A stretch of DNA of 64,000 nucleotides from Streptomyces guryensis (GCF_021261325.1 NZ_JAJSBI010000008.1:1-64000), one strand, 5' to 3'. Positions 18,042-26,929 are shown, counted from the stretch's first letter. Program-made: numbers and translations. The notes: generated by a model from the letters alone, not told the origin.

Positions 18042-21000
18042 TGCTGACTCCCGTCGGGGCGCTCAGGGGCGGGCGGGGGCGGCTGCGCCGGGTCGTACGT
18101 CGGGTCGTAGCCCTGCTGGTACGAGGGGTCGTACGCGGTCTGGTCGTACGTCCCCTGGGAGGAGCCGCCGTACGCGTACGGGTCGTACTGGCCGCCCTGG
18201 TACGGGTCCGCCTGGTACGTCTGGTCGTACGTGCCCGCCGGGTACTGCTGGGTGCCCTGGTACTGCTCGTTGCCGTAGCTGCCGTACTCGGCGCCCTGGT
18301 AGCCGGCGGCATCCCAGTCGCCGTAGGACTGCTGATGGGGGACGGCGACCGGTGTCTCCTGCGGCGCGGGAGACGGGAACTCCTCGCTCTGGCCCGCCTC
18401 TTCGGCCTCGGACTCCGCCTGGGCGCGCAGACGGCGGGCGCGGCGGCCCTCGCCTGCGACGGCCTCGGCGGGCACGACCTGCTCCTCGGGGAGGTCGTCG
18501 TCCACGTCGCGGCGCCGGCCGGGCAGGGCCAGGACGACGAGGACGACGGCCAGGAAGCCCTGAGCCCACAGCCAGGCGGTGTGCGTGATCGGGTCGTCGT
18601 AGGTGACGTCCAGCCTGCCGCCGGAGGCGGGGAGTTGGAAGCCCTGGGCCCAGCCGTCGACCGTGGTGCGGGTGAGCGGTTTGCCGTCCAGGGTGGCCGT
18701 CCAGCCCTCGGCGGCGGTGTCGGCGAGGCGCAGGACGCGGCTGCCGGAGCCGGACGGGACCGTGGTGTGGATCTCGACGGGTCCGGCGGCGACGGGCTGC
18801 GCCGCACCGGAGCCGGACGCGGGGAGGATGGTGGCGCGTGCGACCTCCTGGTCGACCCGCCACAGGGCGCTGCCGCCCTGCTGGCTGAGGCGGGAGAGGC
18901 CGGGGGTGGCGTCCAGGACGCGGGTGACCTCGCGGGGCGCGCCCTTGTGGACGAGAACGTAGCGGACGGCGAACTTGCCGAGCTGGTCGGCCTGGTCGGC
19001 GCCGGAGCCGGCGACGAGGTTGGCGACGACCTTGTCGAGCCTGGCGTTCTCGCCGTCGGCCGCGGCGCTCTCGGCGTCGCCCAGGCGGGCGCCGGAGCCG
19101 CGGACCAGGGTGTAGCCGACGCGGGCCGTGGAGTCGCTGTCGAGCACGAGCGTGCGTGCCTGGTCGCGGGTTCCGCTCTCCTCGGCGACGAACGCGGGGA
19201 CCTGTACGGGGTCCTGCCGCTCGACCGGTCCGTCGGCGCCGCGGATCATCCAGCCGAAGGCGATGACCAGCGGGCCCGCGAGGGCGGCGAAGGCTATGAG
19301 CGCGGCGAGCGGCTGGCGCCAGCCGAAACTCTGCTCGGCCACGCGCGCGCGTGCACCGTCGGCGCCGAGGACGGCGGCCGTCAGGAGAGCCAGGCCGTAG
19401 ACCAAAGTCGCCGGGCCGGCCCACGTCGAGCCGTTGGACAGGACCGAGAAGACGAGGCCCACCAGGGCGACCGCCCAGGCCGTCCAGATTCCGAACTGAC
19501 GCTCCGAGCGCAGCAGGGCGGCCAGCGCGGCCAGGACGACGCCGATGAGCATCAGCCCGCTGACCGTGCCCGGGCCGCCAGGGCTCACGCCGAGCAGGTC
19601 GAGGGCGGAGGCGGCCGAGGGGCCGTAGTCGAGCCCGGCCTCCTTGAAGAAGCCGAACGGGAGCAGCGACAGCGACCAGGGTGCGAGGACCAGCAGGGGC
19701 GTGCCGAGCTGGGCCAGGAAGCGCAGGCCGTGCGCGGTGATGTCGGTGCGCCGCACGGCGAGCGGCGTGAGGCCGAGGACCAGCGCGAGGGGCCACACGA
19801 TGGGCGTGAACGCCGTGGTGATCGTCAACAGCAGCGTGTACGCCCAGGTGGCGCGCCAGCTGCCAGGTGCGCCCGAGGGGTTCGCGAGGCCGCCGGCCGC
19901 GATGCCCGCGCGCGCGATGAGCGGCAGCAGCACGGCCAGTACGGCGGTGCCGATGCGGCCGCCCGCGAGCGCGCCCGTGGCGGCGGGCAGGAAGGCGTAG
20001 ACGACGGCCGCCCACGCCCTCAGGAGGCGCGACTCGACGAGCGGGCGGGAGGCGAAGTACGCGGTGACGCCGGCCAGCGGCACCGAGCACACGAGCAGGA
20101 CCGTGACCGCGAGCCCGGTCGAGCCGAACAGCACGGAGGCCAGCATCGCCACGATCGCGAGGTACGGGGGCGCTGACGGGGTGCCGCCCGCGCCCACGGC
20201 GTGCCAGGAGTCGAGGTAGCGCGACCACAGCTCGCTGGAGTCGGCCGGGGCGGGCAGCAGGGCGCCGCCCGCGAGCGCGCCGCCGCCGAGCAGTGCGCGG
20301 CAGGCGACCAACGAGACGAACAGCAGCACCAGGAACAGCATCGGGCCGGGCTTGCGGCCGATGCGCTTGAGGCGGGCGAAGTGCTCGATCTCCAGGAAGT
20401 CGGCGTCGTCGCCGCCGGGCCCGGACTCGACCGCGCCGCCGTGCCGTCCGGCGCCCGAGGTCACCTCGGGGTCGGAGCTGCCGACGAGGTTGCCCGCGGC
20501 CTGCTCGACGGTGGCCCGTATGGTCGCGCCGGGCGGCGGAAACAGGGCGCGCAGTTCGCCCTTGTCGATCTGGGGGCTGCCGCGCCTGCGCCGGCCGGCG
20601 ATGATCCGCTCGGGTCGCAGCAGCGTGCCCAGCAGACCGCGGATCTCGTCGAGGGCCTGCCCGGGGACCTTGCCGACGAGGTAGGCGACGGTCCGCAGGA
20701 GCGTGCCGAGCACGACCCGCACCAGCACCCAGGGCAGCGCGGCCGTACGCGTGTTGACCAGGAGGGTGTAGACGGCGCCGGCCTTGTCGACCTTGTGCGG
20801 GGAGGCGACGGTGCGGCCCGAGCAGTCGACGGTGCGGCGCTCGCGGGAGGCGGCCTCGGCGTGTCGTACGACCGCCTCGGGGGCGACGAGGACGCGGTGG
20901 CCGGCGGCGGTGGCGCGCCAGCACAGGTCGACGTCGTCACGCATCAGCGGCAGCCGGTTGTCGAAGCCGCCGAGCTGCTCGAAGACGTCGCGCCGGATCA

Positions 21001-21691
21001 GCATGCCGGCGGTGGACACGGACAGCACGGTCCGGACGTGGTCGTGCTGCCCCTGGTCCTGTTCGCGGCGGTCCAGGCCGGTCCAGCGACGGCCGGAGTG
21101 GGCGATGGTGACGCCGACCTCCAGCAGCTGTCGGCGGTCGTACCAGCCACGGAGCTTGGGGCCCACGACGGCCACGTCGTCGCGGCCGAGTTCGAGTTCG
21201 TTCTCCACGACGCGCAGCAGCTGGGCCAGGGCGTCGGGTTCGGGGGCGCAGTCGTCGTGCAGCAGCCACAGCCACTGGACCGGCTCGCCGTGCGGGAGTT
21301 CCGGCAGGTCGTACGCGTCGTCGCGCCAGCTGCGCGTGACCGGGTCCCAGCCGCTGGGCCGCTTCAGATAGGGCAGCTCGTCCGGGGTCAGGACAGGCGC
21401 GCTGCGTTCCGCCTCCTCGACGGCCTGGCCGAAGCCGGTGCGCCGGGCGAGGTGCAGCACGCGGTCGGCGCCGAGGGCGTCGGTGATCAGCTGGGCGGAG
21501 GCGTCCGCGCTGCCGGTGTCGGCGGCCACGGCGTACTGAACGGGGCGCTCCTGGCCGAGCAGCCCGGCGAGCGCGTCGGGCAGCCAGCGGGCGCCGTCGT
21601 GGGAGACGACAACCGCCGTCACCACGTGACGCGGAAACTCTGGCGTGGCAGCGAGGTCTTGGTGGGCTGCCGTGTGGCTGTGCACGGACAT
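18038..21691 (-). CDS. Giant GT2 family glycosyltransferase with membrane domain
   Basis: A 1217-residue protein. Residues 25 to about 330 form a GT-A domain: start HVVTAVVVSHDGARWLPDAL, a D-D-C segment in WLLHDDCAPEPDALAQLL, and RDDVDLCWRATAAGHRVLVA. From about 450 to 850 there are a dozen hydrophobic segments. A periplasmic beta-rich part follows, one more helix near 1040, and a cytoplasmic tail of Tyr/Gln/Gly/Asp repeats (for example YDQTYQADPYQGGQYDPYAY). It probably extends or exports an envelope polysaccharide, but acceptor and sugar are unknown. It is co-transcribed with the DUF5719 gene through the overlap at 18038-18041. Confidence 0.9.
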   Translation of the reverse strand: MSVHSHTAAHQDLAATPEFPRHVVTAVVVSHDGARWLPDALAGLLGQERPVQYAVAADTGSADASAQLITDALGADRVLHLARRTGFGQAVEEAERSAPVLTPDELPYLKRPSGWDPVTRSWRDDAYDLPELPHGEPVQWLWLLHDDCAPEPDALAQLLRVVENELELGRDDVAVVGPKLRGWYDRRQLLEVGVTIAHSGRRWTGLDRREQDQGQHDHVRTVLSVSTAGMLIRRDVFEQLGGFDNRLPLMRDDVDLCWRATAAGHRVLVAPEAVVRHAEAASRERRTVDCSGRTVASPHKVDKAGAVYTLLVNTRTAALPWVLVRVVLGTLLRTVAYLVGKVPGQALDEIRGLLGTLLRPERIIAGRRRRGSPQIDKGELRALFPPPGATIRATVEQAAGNLVGSSDPEVTSGAGRHGGAVESGPGGDDADFLEIEHFARLKRIGRKPGPMLFLVLLFVSLVACRALLGGGALAGGALLPAPADSSELWSRYLDSWHAVGAGGTPSAPPYLAIVAMLASVLFGSTGLAVTVLLVCSVPLAGVTAYFASRPLVESRLLRAWAAVVYAFLPAATGALAGGRIGTAVLAVLLPLIARAGIAAGGLANPSGAPGSWRATWAYTLLLTITTAFTPIVWPLALVLGLTPLAVRRTDITAHGLRFLAQLGTPLLVLAPWSLSLLPFGFFKEAGLDYGPSAASALDLLGVSPGGPGTVSGLMLIGVVLAALAALLRSERQFGIWTAWAVALVGLVFSVLSNGSTWAGPATLVYGLALLTAAVLGADGARARVAEQSFGWRQPLAALIAFAALAGPLVIAFGWMIRGADGPVERQDPVQVPAFVAEESGTRDQARTLVLDSDSTARVGYTLVRGSGARLGDAESAAADGENARLDKVVANLVAGSGADQADQLGKFAVRYVLVHKGAPREVTRVLDATPGLSRLSQQGGSALWRVDQEVARATILPASGSGAAQPVAAGPVEIHTTVPSGSGSRVLRLADTAAEGWTATLDGKPLTRTTVDGWAQGFQLPASGGRLDVTYDDPITHTAWLWAQGFLAVVLVVLALPGRRRDVDDDLPEEQVVPAEAVAGEGRRARRLRAQAESEAEEAGQSEEFPSPAPQETPVAVPHQQSYGDWDAAGYQGAEYGSYGNEQYQGTQQYPAGTYDQTYQADPYQGGQYDPYAYGGSSQGTYDQTAYDPSYQQGYDPTYDPAQPPPPAPERPDGSQQ

Positions 21692-21876
21692 CGAGGTACG
21701 GGCCCCGGTTCGATGGACTGCGGTGGACGTCTGTGCCGCCTGGGGGCAGCGAGGCGTCTCGGACGAGCGACCACACTATCGGCTGGGCATCACGGCGGCC
21801 CGCCGCCTGTGGATAACTCCACCCGCGACGGGCCGTTCGAATCTGTTTCGGTTGTACGGGGGTGTCGGCCGCGTGG

Positions 21877-22140
21877 TCAGATCGCGGCCTTCTTCAGACG
21901 GCGTCGTTCACGCTCGGACAGGCCGCCCCAGATACCGAAGCGCTCGTCGTTGGCGAGGGCGTACTCGAGGCACTCGGAGCGGACTTCACAGGCCAGGCAG
22001 ACCTTCTTGGCCTCACGGGTGGAGCCGCCCTTCTCGGGGAAGAAGGACTCGGGATCGGTCTGGGCGCACAGCGCGCGCTCCTGCCAGCCGAGTTCCTCGT
22101 CCGCGTCGTCGACCAGCAGTTGCTGCACCAGCTCGGTCAT
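21877..22140 (-). CDS. whiB: WhiB, sporulation transcription factor with [4Fe-4S] cluster
   Basis: An 87-residue WhiB-like protein with the four cluster cysteines Cys25, Cys48, Cys51 and Cys57, the G-I-W-G-G turn at 69-73 and a basic C-terminus (RERRRLKKAAI). Length and the N-terminus MTELVQQLLVDDADEELGWQ match S. coelicolor WhiB (SCO3034), which acts with WhiA to start sporulation septation in aerial hyphae. There is no good ribosome site right before the ATG (GAGGGGCGCAC). A TTGACT/TGTAAT promoter lies about 75-100 bp upstream. Confidence 0.96.
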   Translation of the reverse strand: MTELVQQLLVDDADEELGWQERALCAQTDPESFFPEKGGSTREAKKVCLACEVRSECLEYALANDERFGIWGGLSERERRRLKKAAI

Positions 22141-22213
22141 GTGCGCCCCTCGTCTGTCTTTCGCGTCCCCGTGATGTAGCCGTTACCGATTCCGGCTGAA
22201 CGACACGAGTGAA

Positions 22214-22243
22214 ATTACAAGTGTGCTGCTCCGGGCGAGTCAA
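22214..22243 (-). promoter_or_regulatory. Probable whiB promoter
   Basis: Minus strand: TTGACT at 22238-22243, an 18-nt spacer, TGTAAT at 22214-22219. This places the transcript start about 66 nt before the whiB ATG. WhiB in S. coelicolor has developmentally controlled promoters; I did not identify BldD or WhiA sites by eye. Confidence 0.55.
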
Positions 22244-22558
22244 GCCGAGATCTGCTATTGAGCCCCTTATTCACTCTGCGGAACCAAGGCCATGCGGAAA
22301 GTGTTCAAATCGGCATAAACCTTGACACGCAGACGAAGCCCGGACGGGCCTTCGCCCCCGCGCAGAGCCTGTACGGGGAAGGACGCCCGCAGATCCGATC
22401 TCGTTCCACGCGCACCTCGAAGCAAACCGGATCACAGTCGGATCACAGGACCGCAACGAGGTTTGAGCGCGATGTGTCCCGGACGGCGCCTGCACAAACC
22501 TTTCGCCTCCGACATGAACCGGATGAGGTGAACCATGTCCCACATACCGGGCGTCGAG
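22244..22558. other. Intergenic region whiB / cysteine dioxygenase operon
   Basis: About 315 bp with lower GC than the surroundings and no supported gene or hairpin. It may hold further whiB regulatory sites. Confidence 0.4.
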
Positions 22559-22587
22559 TTGACAGTGAGGGTGTGAACCGCTGTCCT
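22559..22587 (+). promoter_or_regulatory. Promoter for the leader peptide / dioxygenase transcript
   Basis: TTGACA at 22559-22564, a 17-nt spacer and TGTCCT at 22582-22587. The expected start site, about 7 nt on, falls at the A of the leader-peptide ATG (22595). The leader ORF would then be leaderless, which fits its lack of a ribosome site. Confidence 0.6.
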
Positions 22588-22594
22588 TGTGGGC

Positions 22595-22690
22595 ATGCTC
22601 GCGAACTTGGCGCTCACCTCGACCCGCACCGCCGGGTCCCACGGTGCTGCCCGCGCTCGCTGTAGCTGTTGTTGCTGTTCCAGCTGTTGA
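22595..22690 (+). CDS. Cysteine-rich leader peptide (31 aa)
   Basis: ATG at 22595, TGA at 22688-22690. The product starts MLANLALTSTRTAGSHGAAR and ends RCSCCCCSSC, so six of its last nine residues are Cys. It precedes the cysteine dioxygenase gene by 88 nt, with a stable hairpin between. Cys-codon leader peptides controlling downstream genes by ribosome stalling are known from mycobacteria. Stalling here when cysteinyl-tRNA is scarce could alter folding of the following RNA. The peptide itself probably has no function. It is too short for routine gene calling. The coding frame was checked codon by codon. Confidence 0.72.
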   Translation: MLANLALTSTRTAGSHGAARARCSCCCCSSC

Positions 22691-22711
22691 GCCCACCTGC
22701 TCCGGCTGTAG

Positions 22712-22733
22712 GCCCTGTCGTCCGTGACGGGGC
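22712..22733 (+). terminator. Attenuator-like hairpin after the Cys leader peptide
   Basis: GCCCTGTC (22712-22719), loop GTCCGT, GACGGGGC (22726-22733): 8 pairs including one T-G. It begins 22 nt after the leader stop codon and is followed by a pyrimidine-rich stretch (TCCCGTTCCCTCTGACC). The position suits a conditional terminator or a translation-controlling stem. Confidence 0.5.
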
Positions 22734-22778
22734 TCCCGTTCCCTCTGACCTTCTTTCACTGAGGAACCACGCACCCCT

Positions 22779-23291
22779 ATGAACAGCGACAACGACCTCC
22801 AGATCGCCGGCGACATCCTCGAAGTCCAGCACCTGCTGCAGCCCCCGCGGGAGCACCCGGCCACCGTCGCCGAGTTCGTGGGCCTGGCCCGCTCCATCGC
22901 CGCCGACCGCTCCCAGTGGGAGCACCTCGTGGAGTACGACGCGACGACACGCTGGTACCACCGGCTGCGCACCGGCCCGGGCTACGAGGTGTGGCTGCTG
23001 TCCTGGGTGCCGGGTCAGGGCAGCGGGCTGCACGACCACGGGCCCTCCTCCGGTGTACTGACCGTCCTGGAAGGCACGCTGACCGAGCGGACCGAGCGGG
23101 GCACGCGTGCGTTGGACGCGGGCGCGCAGCGGGTGTTCGCTCCGGGGTACGTGCACGAAGTGGTCAACGACGCGCTGGAGCCGGCGGTCAGTCTGCACGT
23201 CTACTACCCGGGCCTGACGCAGATGCCGATGTACTCCGCCTGCACCGCGGCCCCCGCCGCGTACGACGAAGTGGACGTCGTGACCGCCTGA
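22779..23291 (+). CDS. Cysteine dioxygenase family protein
   Basis: 170-residue cupin that should oxidise cysteine to cysteine sulfinate with Fe(II) and O2. Iron ligands are visible: His85 and His87 in GSGLHDHGPSSGV and His126 in APGYVHEVVND. The length is slightly below that of mammalian enzymes, as in other bacterial CDOs. The ribosome site is unusual: GAGG lies 14 nt before the ATG, longer than normal. The gene follows a Cys-rich leader peptide and hairpin, which suggests expression responds to cysteine supply. Other thiols could be substrates (3-mercaptopropionate dioxygenases belong to the same family). Confidence 0.9.
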   Translation: MNSDNDLQIAGDILEVQHLLQPPREHPATVAEFVGLARSIAADRSQWEHLVEYDATTRWYHRLRTGPGYEVWLLSWVPGQGSGLHDHGPSSGVLTVLEGTLTERTERGTRALDAGAQRVFAPGYVHEVVNDALEPAVSLHVYYPGLTQMPMYSACTAAPAAYDEVDVVTA

Positions 23292-23324
23292 CGTGTTGTC
23301 GTACCCGCCTGTAAGACTTGGCCC

Positions 23325-24284
23325 ATGCGCATTGTGGTTCTGGCAGGCGGCATCGGTGGTGCCCGGTTCCTGCGCGGTCTGAAGAAGGCCGTGCCGAACG
23401 CGGACATCACCGTCATCGGCAACACCGGGGACGACATCCACCTCTTCGGACTGAAGGTCTGCCCGGACCTCGACACGGTGATGTACACGCTCGGCGGCGG
23501 CATCAACGAGGAGCAGGGCTGGGGGCGGGCCGACGAGACCTTCCACCTCAAGGAGGAGCTCGCGGCGTACGGCGTGGGACCGGAGTGGTTCGGGCTCGGC
23601 GACCGGGACTTCGCCACGCACATCGTGCGGACGCAGATGATCGGCGCCGGATATCCGCTGAGCGCGGTGACGGAGGCGCTGTGCGACCGGTGGAAGCCGG
23701 GCGTGCGGCTGCTCCCCATGACGGACGACCGGGTCGAGACCCATGTGGCCGTCGAGATCGACGGCGAGCGCAGGGCGGTGCACTTCCAGGAGTACTGGGT
23801 GCGGCTGCGGGCCTCGGTGCCGGCCGAGGCCGTCGTGCCCGTCGGGGCGGAACAGGCGAAGCCGGCGCCGGGGGTGCTGGAGGCGATCGCGGAGGCGGAC
23901 GTGGTGCTGTTCCCGCCGTCCAACCCGGTGGTCTCCGTCGGCACGATCCTCGCCGTGCCCGGCATCCGCGAGGCGATCGCCGAGGCCGGGGTGCCGGTCG
24001 TCGGCCTCTCCCCCATCGTCGGGGACGCTCCCGTGCGGGGAATGGCCGACAAGGTGCTCGCGGCGGTCGGCGTGGAGTCGACGGCCGCGGCGGTCGCCGA
24101 GCACTACGGCTCGGGTCTGCTCGACGGCTGGCTCGTCGACACCGTGGACGCGGGCGTGGTGGACCGGGTCGAGACCGCCGGGATCCGCTGCCGGGCCGTA
24201 CCCCTGATGATGACCGACCTCGACGCGACCGCACAGATGGCACGCGAGGCGCTGGCACTGGCGGAGGAGGTGCGGGTGCCTTGA
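23325..24284 (+). CDS. fbiA: 2-phospho-L-lactate transferase (F420 biosynthesis)
   Basis: CofD/FbiA family, 319 residues. Transfers the phospho-lactyl or phosphoenolpyruvyl moiety from its GDP/GMP-activated donor to Fo, giving (dehydro) F420-0. The N-terminal GGIGGARFLRGL loop, NTGDDIHLFGLKVCPDLDTV and PPSNPVVSVGTILAVPGIRE are family signatures. No strong ribosome site precedes the ATG; a TAAGAC 8 nt ahead could mark a leaderless start (weak). It overlaps fbiB by 4 bp, so the two are coupled. Confidence 0.96.
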   Translation: MRIVVLAGGIGGARFLRGLKKAVPNADITVIGNTGDDIHLFGLKVCPDLDTVMYTLGGGINEEQGWGRADETFHLKEELAAYGVGPEWFGLGDRDFATHIVRTQMIGAGYPLSAVTEALCDRWKPGVRLLPMTDDRVETHVAVEIDGERRAVHFQEYWVRLRASVPAEAVVPVGAEQAKPAPGVLEAIAEADVVLFPPSNPVVSVGTILAVPGIREAIAEAGVPVVGLSPIVGDAPVRGMADKVLAAVGVESTAAAVAEHYGSGLLDGWLVDTVDAGVVDRVETAGIRCRAVPLMMTDLDATAQMAREALALAEEVRVP

Positions 24285-25723
24285 GCGACGGAATCCCGGT
24301 GGGCGCGGGCACGGGCGTGCGAAGCGGTGAGGATGCGGCAGCCAGGGGCGGTACGTCCGAGGTGGCCGGGGGGCCGGCGGGCCGGCATGTCTCGGGGGGC
24401 GGTCCTGCGGCAGGGGGTGACGTCCTGGCCCGTGAGTACCGGGTCTGGGCTGTGCCCGGGCTTCCCGAGGTCGTGGCGGGGGACGACGTCGCCAAGTTGA
24501 TCGCCGCCGCCGAGCCCGGGCTGATCGACGGGGACGTGGTGCTCGTCACCTCGAAGATCGTGTCCAAGGCGGAGGGGCGAGTCGTCGAGGCGGGCGACCG
24601 GGAGGCCGCGATCGACGCCGAGACCGTGCGGGTCGTGGCGCGGCGCGGAGCCCTGCGGATCGTCGAGAACCGGCAGGGGCTGGTGATGGCCGCGGCAGGG
24701 GTCGACGCATCCAACACGCCTTCCGGCACGGTGCTGTTGCTGCCCGAGGATCCCGACGCGTCCGCCCGGACGATCCGGGACGGGCTGCGGGACGCCCTCG
24801 GCGTCAACGTCGGGGTCGTCGTCACCGACACCTTCGGGCGGCCCTGGCGCTCGGGGCTCACGGACGTCGCGATCGGCGCCGCCGGGGTGCGCGTGCTCGA
24901 CGATCTGCGCGGGGGCAGGGACGCGTACGGCAATCCGCTCAGCGCGACGGTCGTGGCGACGGCGGACGAGCTGGCCGCCGCCGGTGATCTGGTCAAGGGC
25001 AAGGCCGCCGGGCTGCCCGTCGCCGTCGTGCGCGGGCTGCCGCACGTGGTGGCCGAGGACGACGGCGAGGGTGCGCGGGCCATGGTGCGCGGCGGGCGCG
25101 ACGACATGTTCCGGCTGGGGACGTCCGAGGCGATACGGGCCGCGGTGACCCAGCGGCGTACCGTGCGGGCGTTCACCGACGAACCCGTCGACCCCGGCGC
25201 CGTACGGCGGGCGGTCGCCGCGGCCGTGACGGCGCCGGCGCCGCATCACACCACGCCGTGGCGGTTCGTGCTGCTGGAGTCGCAGGACGCGCGGGCCGGG
25301 TTGCTGGACGCCATGCGTGACGCCTGGATCGCCGATCTGCGGCGGGACGGGAAGAGCGAGGAGTCCATCGCCAAGCGGGTGCGGCGGGGGGATGTGCTGC
25401 GGAACGCGCCGTACCTGGTGGTGCCGTGTCTGGTGATGGACGGGTCGCACACGTACGGGGACGCTCGGCGGGACGGGGCGGAGCGGGAGATGTTCGTGGT
25501 CGCCGCGGGAGCGGGGGTGCAGAACTTTCTGGTCGCGCTGGCCGGCGAGCGGTTGGGGTCCGCGTGGGTTTCTTCGACGATGTTCTGCCGGGATGTCGTG
25601 AGGGATGTGCTGGGGCTGCCGGAGGGGTGGGATCCGATGGGGGCGGTGGCTGTGGGGCATGCGGCGGAGGAGCCGCGGGCTCGGCCTGAGCGGGACGCTG
25701 CCGCGTTCATCGAGGTGCGGTGA
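24281..25723 (+). CDS. fbiB: Coenzyme F420-0:L-glutamate ligase, fused to nitroreductase-like domain
   Basis: About 480 residues. After an unusual Gly/Ala-rich N-terminus of roughly 45 residues, the CofE ligase domain runs from EYRVWAVPGLPEVVAGDDVA through VVVTDTFGRPWRSGLTDVAI. From about residue 280 an FMN-binding nitroreductase-like domain begins with QRRTVRAFTDEPVDP. It adds glutamates to F420-0; the C-terminal domain reduces dehydro-F420. The start is TTG at 24281 overlapping the fbiA TGA (TTGA), with GGAGGAGG about 11 nt upstream. The frame is open far upstream, but that part overlaps fbiA antisense-free coding and is a shadow. Confidence 0.93.
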   Translation: MSDGIPVGAGTGVRSGEDAAARGGTSEVAGGPAGRHVSGGGPAAGGDVLAREYRVWAVPGLPEVVAGDDVAKLIAAAEPGLIDGDVVLVTSKIVSKAEGRVVEAGDREAAIDAETVRVVARRGALRIVENRQGLVMAAAGVDASNTPSGTVLLLPEDPDASARTIRDGLRDALGVNVGVVVTDTFGRPWRSGLTDVAIGAAGVRVLDDLRGGRDAYGNPLSATVVATADELAAAGDLVKGKAAGLPVAVVRGLPHVVAEDDGEGARAMVRGGRDDMFRLGTSEAIRAAVTQRRTVRAFTDEPVDPGAVRRAVAAAVTAPAPHHTTPWRFVLLESQDARAGLLDAMRDAWIADLRRDGKSEESIAKRVRRGDVLRNAPYLVVPCLVMDGSHTYGDARRDGAEREMFVVAAGAGVQNFLVALAGERLGSAWVSSTMFCRDVVRDVLGLPEGWDPMGAVAVGHAAEEPRARPERDAAAFIEVR

Positions 25724-25790
25724 CGCTCTGCTGGGTGCGCCGGATGCCTACGGTTCGGGGGGTCCGGGATTCGTGCGCGGCTGGGGTGAA

Positions 25791-25828
25791 TGGGGGCTGG
25801 TCGCGCAGTTCCCCGCGCCCTGTGAAAG
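25791..25828 (+). repeat. Dispersed Streptomyces repeat B, copy 1
   Basis: Core GGGGGCTGGTCGCGCAGTTC followed by CCCGCGCCC. Related copies lie at 30873 and, inverted and degenerate, at 61003. This sequence recurs in many Streptomyces intergenic regions. Confidence 0.75.
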
Positions 25829-25896
25829 CGCGCACCGGCGCTCGTATGTACGGCCTAGTCTCATAAGGCAATCCCCGACATCCCAGGAACTCATCC

Positions 25897-26907
25897 GTGG
25901 CCGGACGATTCGCTCCCCGACCCACCCGTACGACCGTGCGCGGTGGTCATGTTGCCGTGCCCGCGCGCGGGGGTGTGCCTCGGCAGGCCGAGGCGCCGGG
26001 GCGGGTGCGGACCGTCCTACCGGACGGGCCGCTTGATCTCGGGCTTGTGCTGGGGCCGCTGCGGCGTGGTGGCGGGGACCCGACGTTTCGGGCCATGCCC
26101 GACGGGTCCGTGTGGCGGGCCAGTCTGACTCCTGTCGGGCCCGGCACGCTGCGGGTCTCCGTGTGCGGGGGTGAGGTGCGGGGGGAGGCCTGGGGGCCGG
26201 GGGCCGAGTGGTTGCTGGAGCGGTTGCCAGAGCTGCTCGGGGGCGCGGACGAGCCCGATGCGTTCGTGCCGCGGCACCGGTTGGTGGCGCACACGGCGCA
26301 TCGGCGGCCGGGGCTGCGGCTGACGCGGACCGGGCTGGTGCTGGAGTCGCTGATTCCGTCGGTTCTGGAGCAGAAGGTCACGACCGGCGAGGCGTACCGG
26401 GCCTGGCGGCTGCTGGTGCGGAAGTTCGGGGAGCCGGCGCCGGGGCCCGCGGCGGGCGGGCGGCTGTGGGTGATGCCGGGGCCGCGGACGTGGGCGTTGA
26501 TTCCGTCGTGGGAGTGGCACCGGGCCGGGGTCGACAACAAGCGGGCGTCGACGATTCTTCGGGCCGTGAAGGTCGCCGCGCGGCTGGAGGAAGCGGTCGG
26601 GATGGAGCCGGCGGCCGCGCAGGCGCGGTTGGAGGTCGTGCCGGGGATCGGGCCGTGGACGTCGGCGGAGACCGTGCAGCGCAGTCATGGGGCGCCGGAT
26701 GCGGTGACCGTCGGGGATCTGCATCTGCCGGGCATCGTGGGGTGGGCGCTTGCCGGGCACCGGGATGCGGACGATGCGGCGATGCTGGAGCTGTTGGAGC
26801 CGTATGCGGGGCAGCGGCATCGGGCTGCGCGGTTGATTCTGCTGAGTGGGCGTACGCCGGCGCGGCGGATGCCGAAGATGCCGAAAACCGACATCGGGCG
26901 GCTGTAG
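25897..26907 (+). CDS. DNA-3-methyladenine glycosylase 2 family (AlkA-like)
   Basis: 336-residue base-excision repair glycosylase of the HhH-GPD superfamily. The helix-hairpin-helix is VPGIGPWTSA (248-257). The catalytic aspartate is Asp274 in TVGDLHLPG. The N-terminal 120 residues form a variable beta domain. It removes alkylated purines from DNA. The start is GTG at 25897 with AGGAA 8 nt upstream. No FeS-cluster cysteines are present at the C-terminus, consistent with AlkA and unlike MutY/Nth. It lies alone downstream of fbiB after repeat B. Confidence 0.9.
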   Translation: MAGRFAPRPTRTTVRGGHVAVPARGGVPRQAEAPGRVRTVLPDGPLDLGLVLGPLRRGGGDPTFRAMPDGSVWRASLTPVGPGTLRVSVCGGEVRGEAWGPGAEWLLERLPELLGGADEPDAFVPRHRLVAHTAHRRPGLRLTRTGLVLESLIPSVLEQKVTTGEAYRAWRLLVRKFGEPAPGPAAGGRLWVMPGPRTWALIPSWEWHRAGVDNKRASTILRAVKVAARLEEAVGMEPAAAQARLEVVPGIGPWTSAETVQRSHGAPDAVTVGDLHLPGIVGWALAGHRDADDAAMLELLEPYAGQRHRAARLILLSGRTPARRMPKMPKTDIGRL

Positions 26908-26929
26908 GGGCCCGGAGCTGCGGCTTGGC

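Noticed and set aside
18063..20924. A 953-codon frame and other long frames within the glycosyltransferase gene
   Set aside because: Arg/Pro/Gly-rich composition typical of frame-shifted high-GC coding sequence; the GT2 frame has clear motifs and helices.
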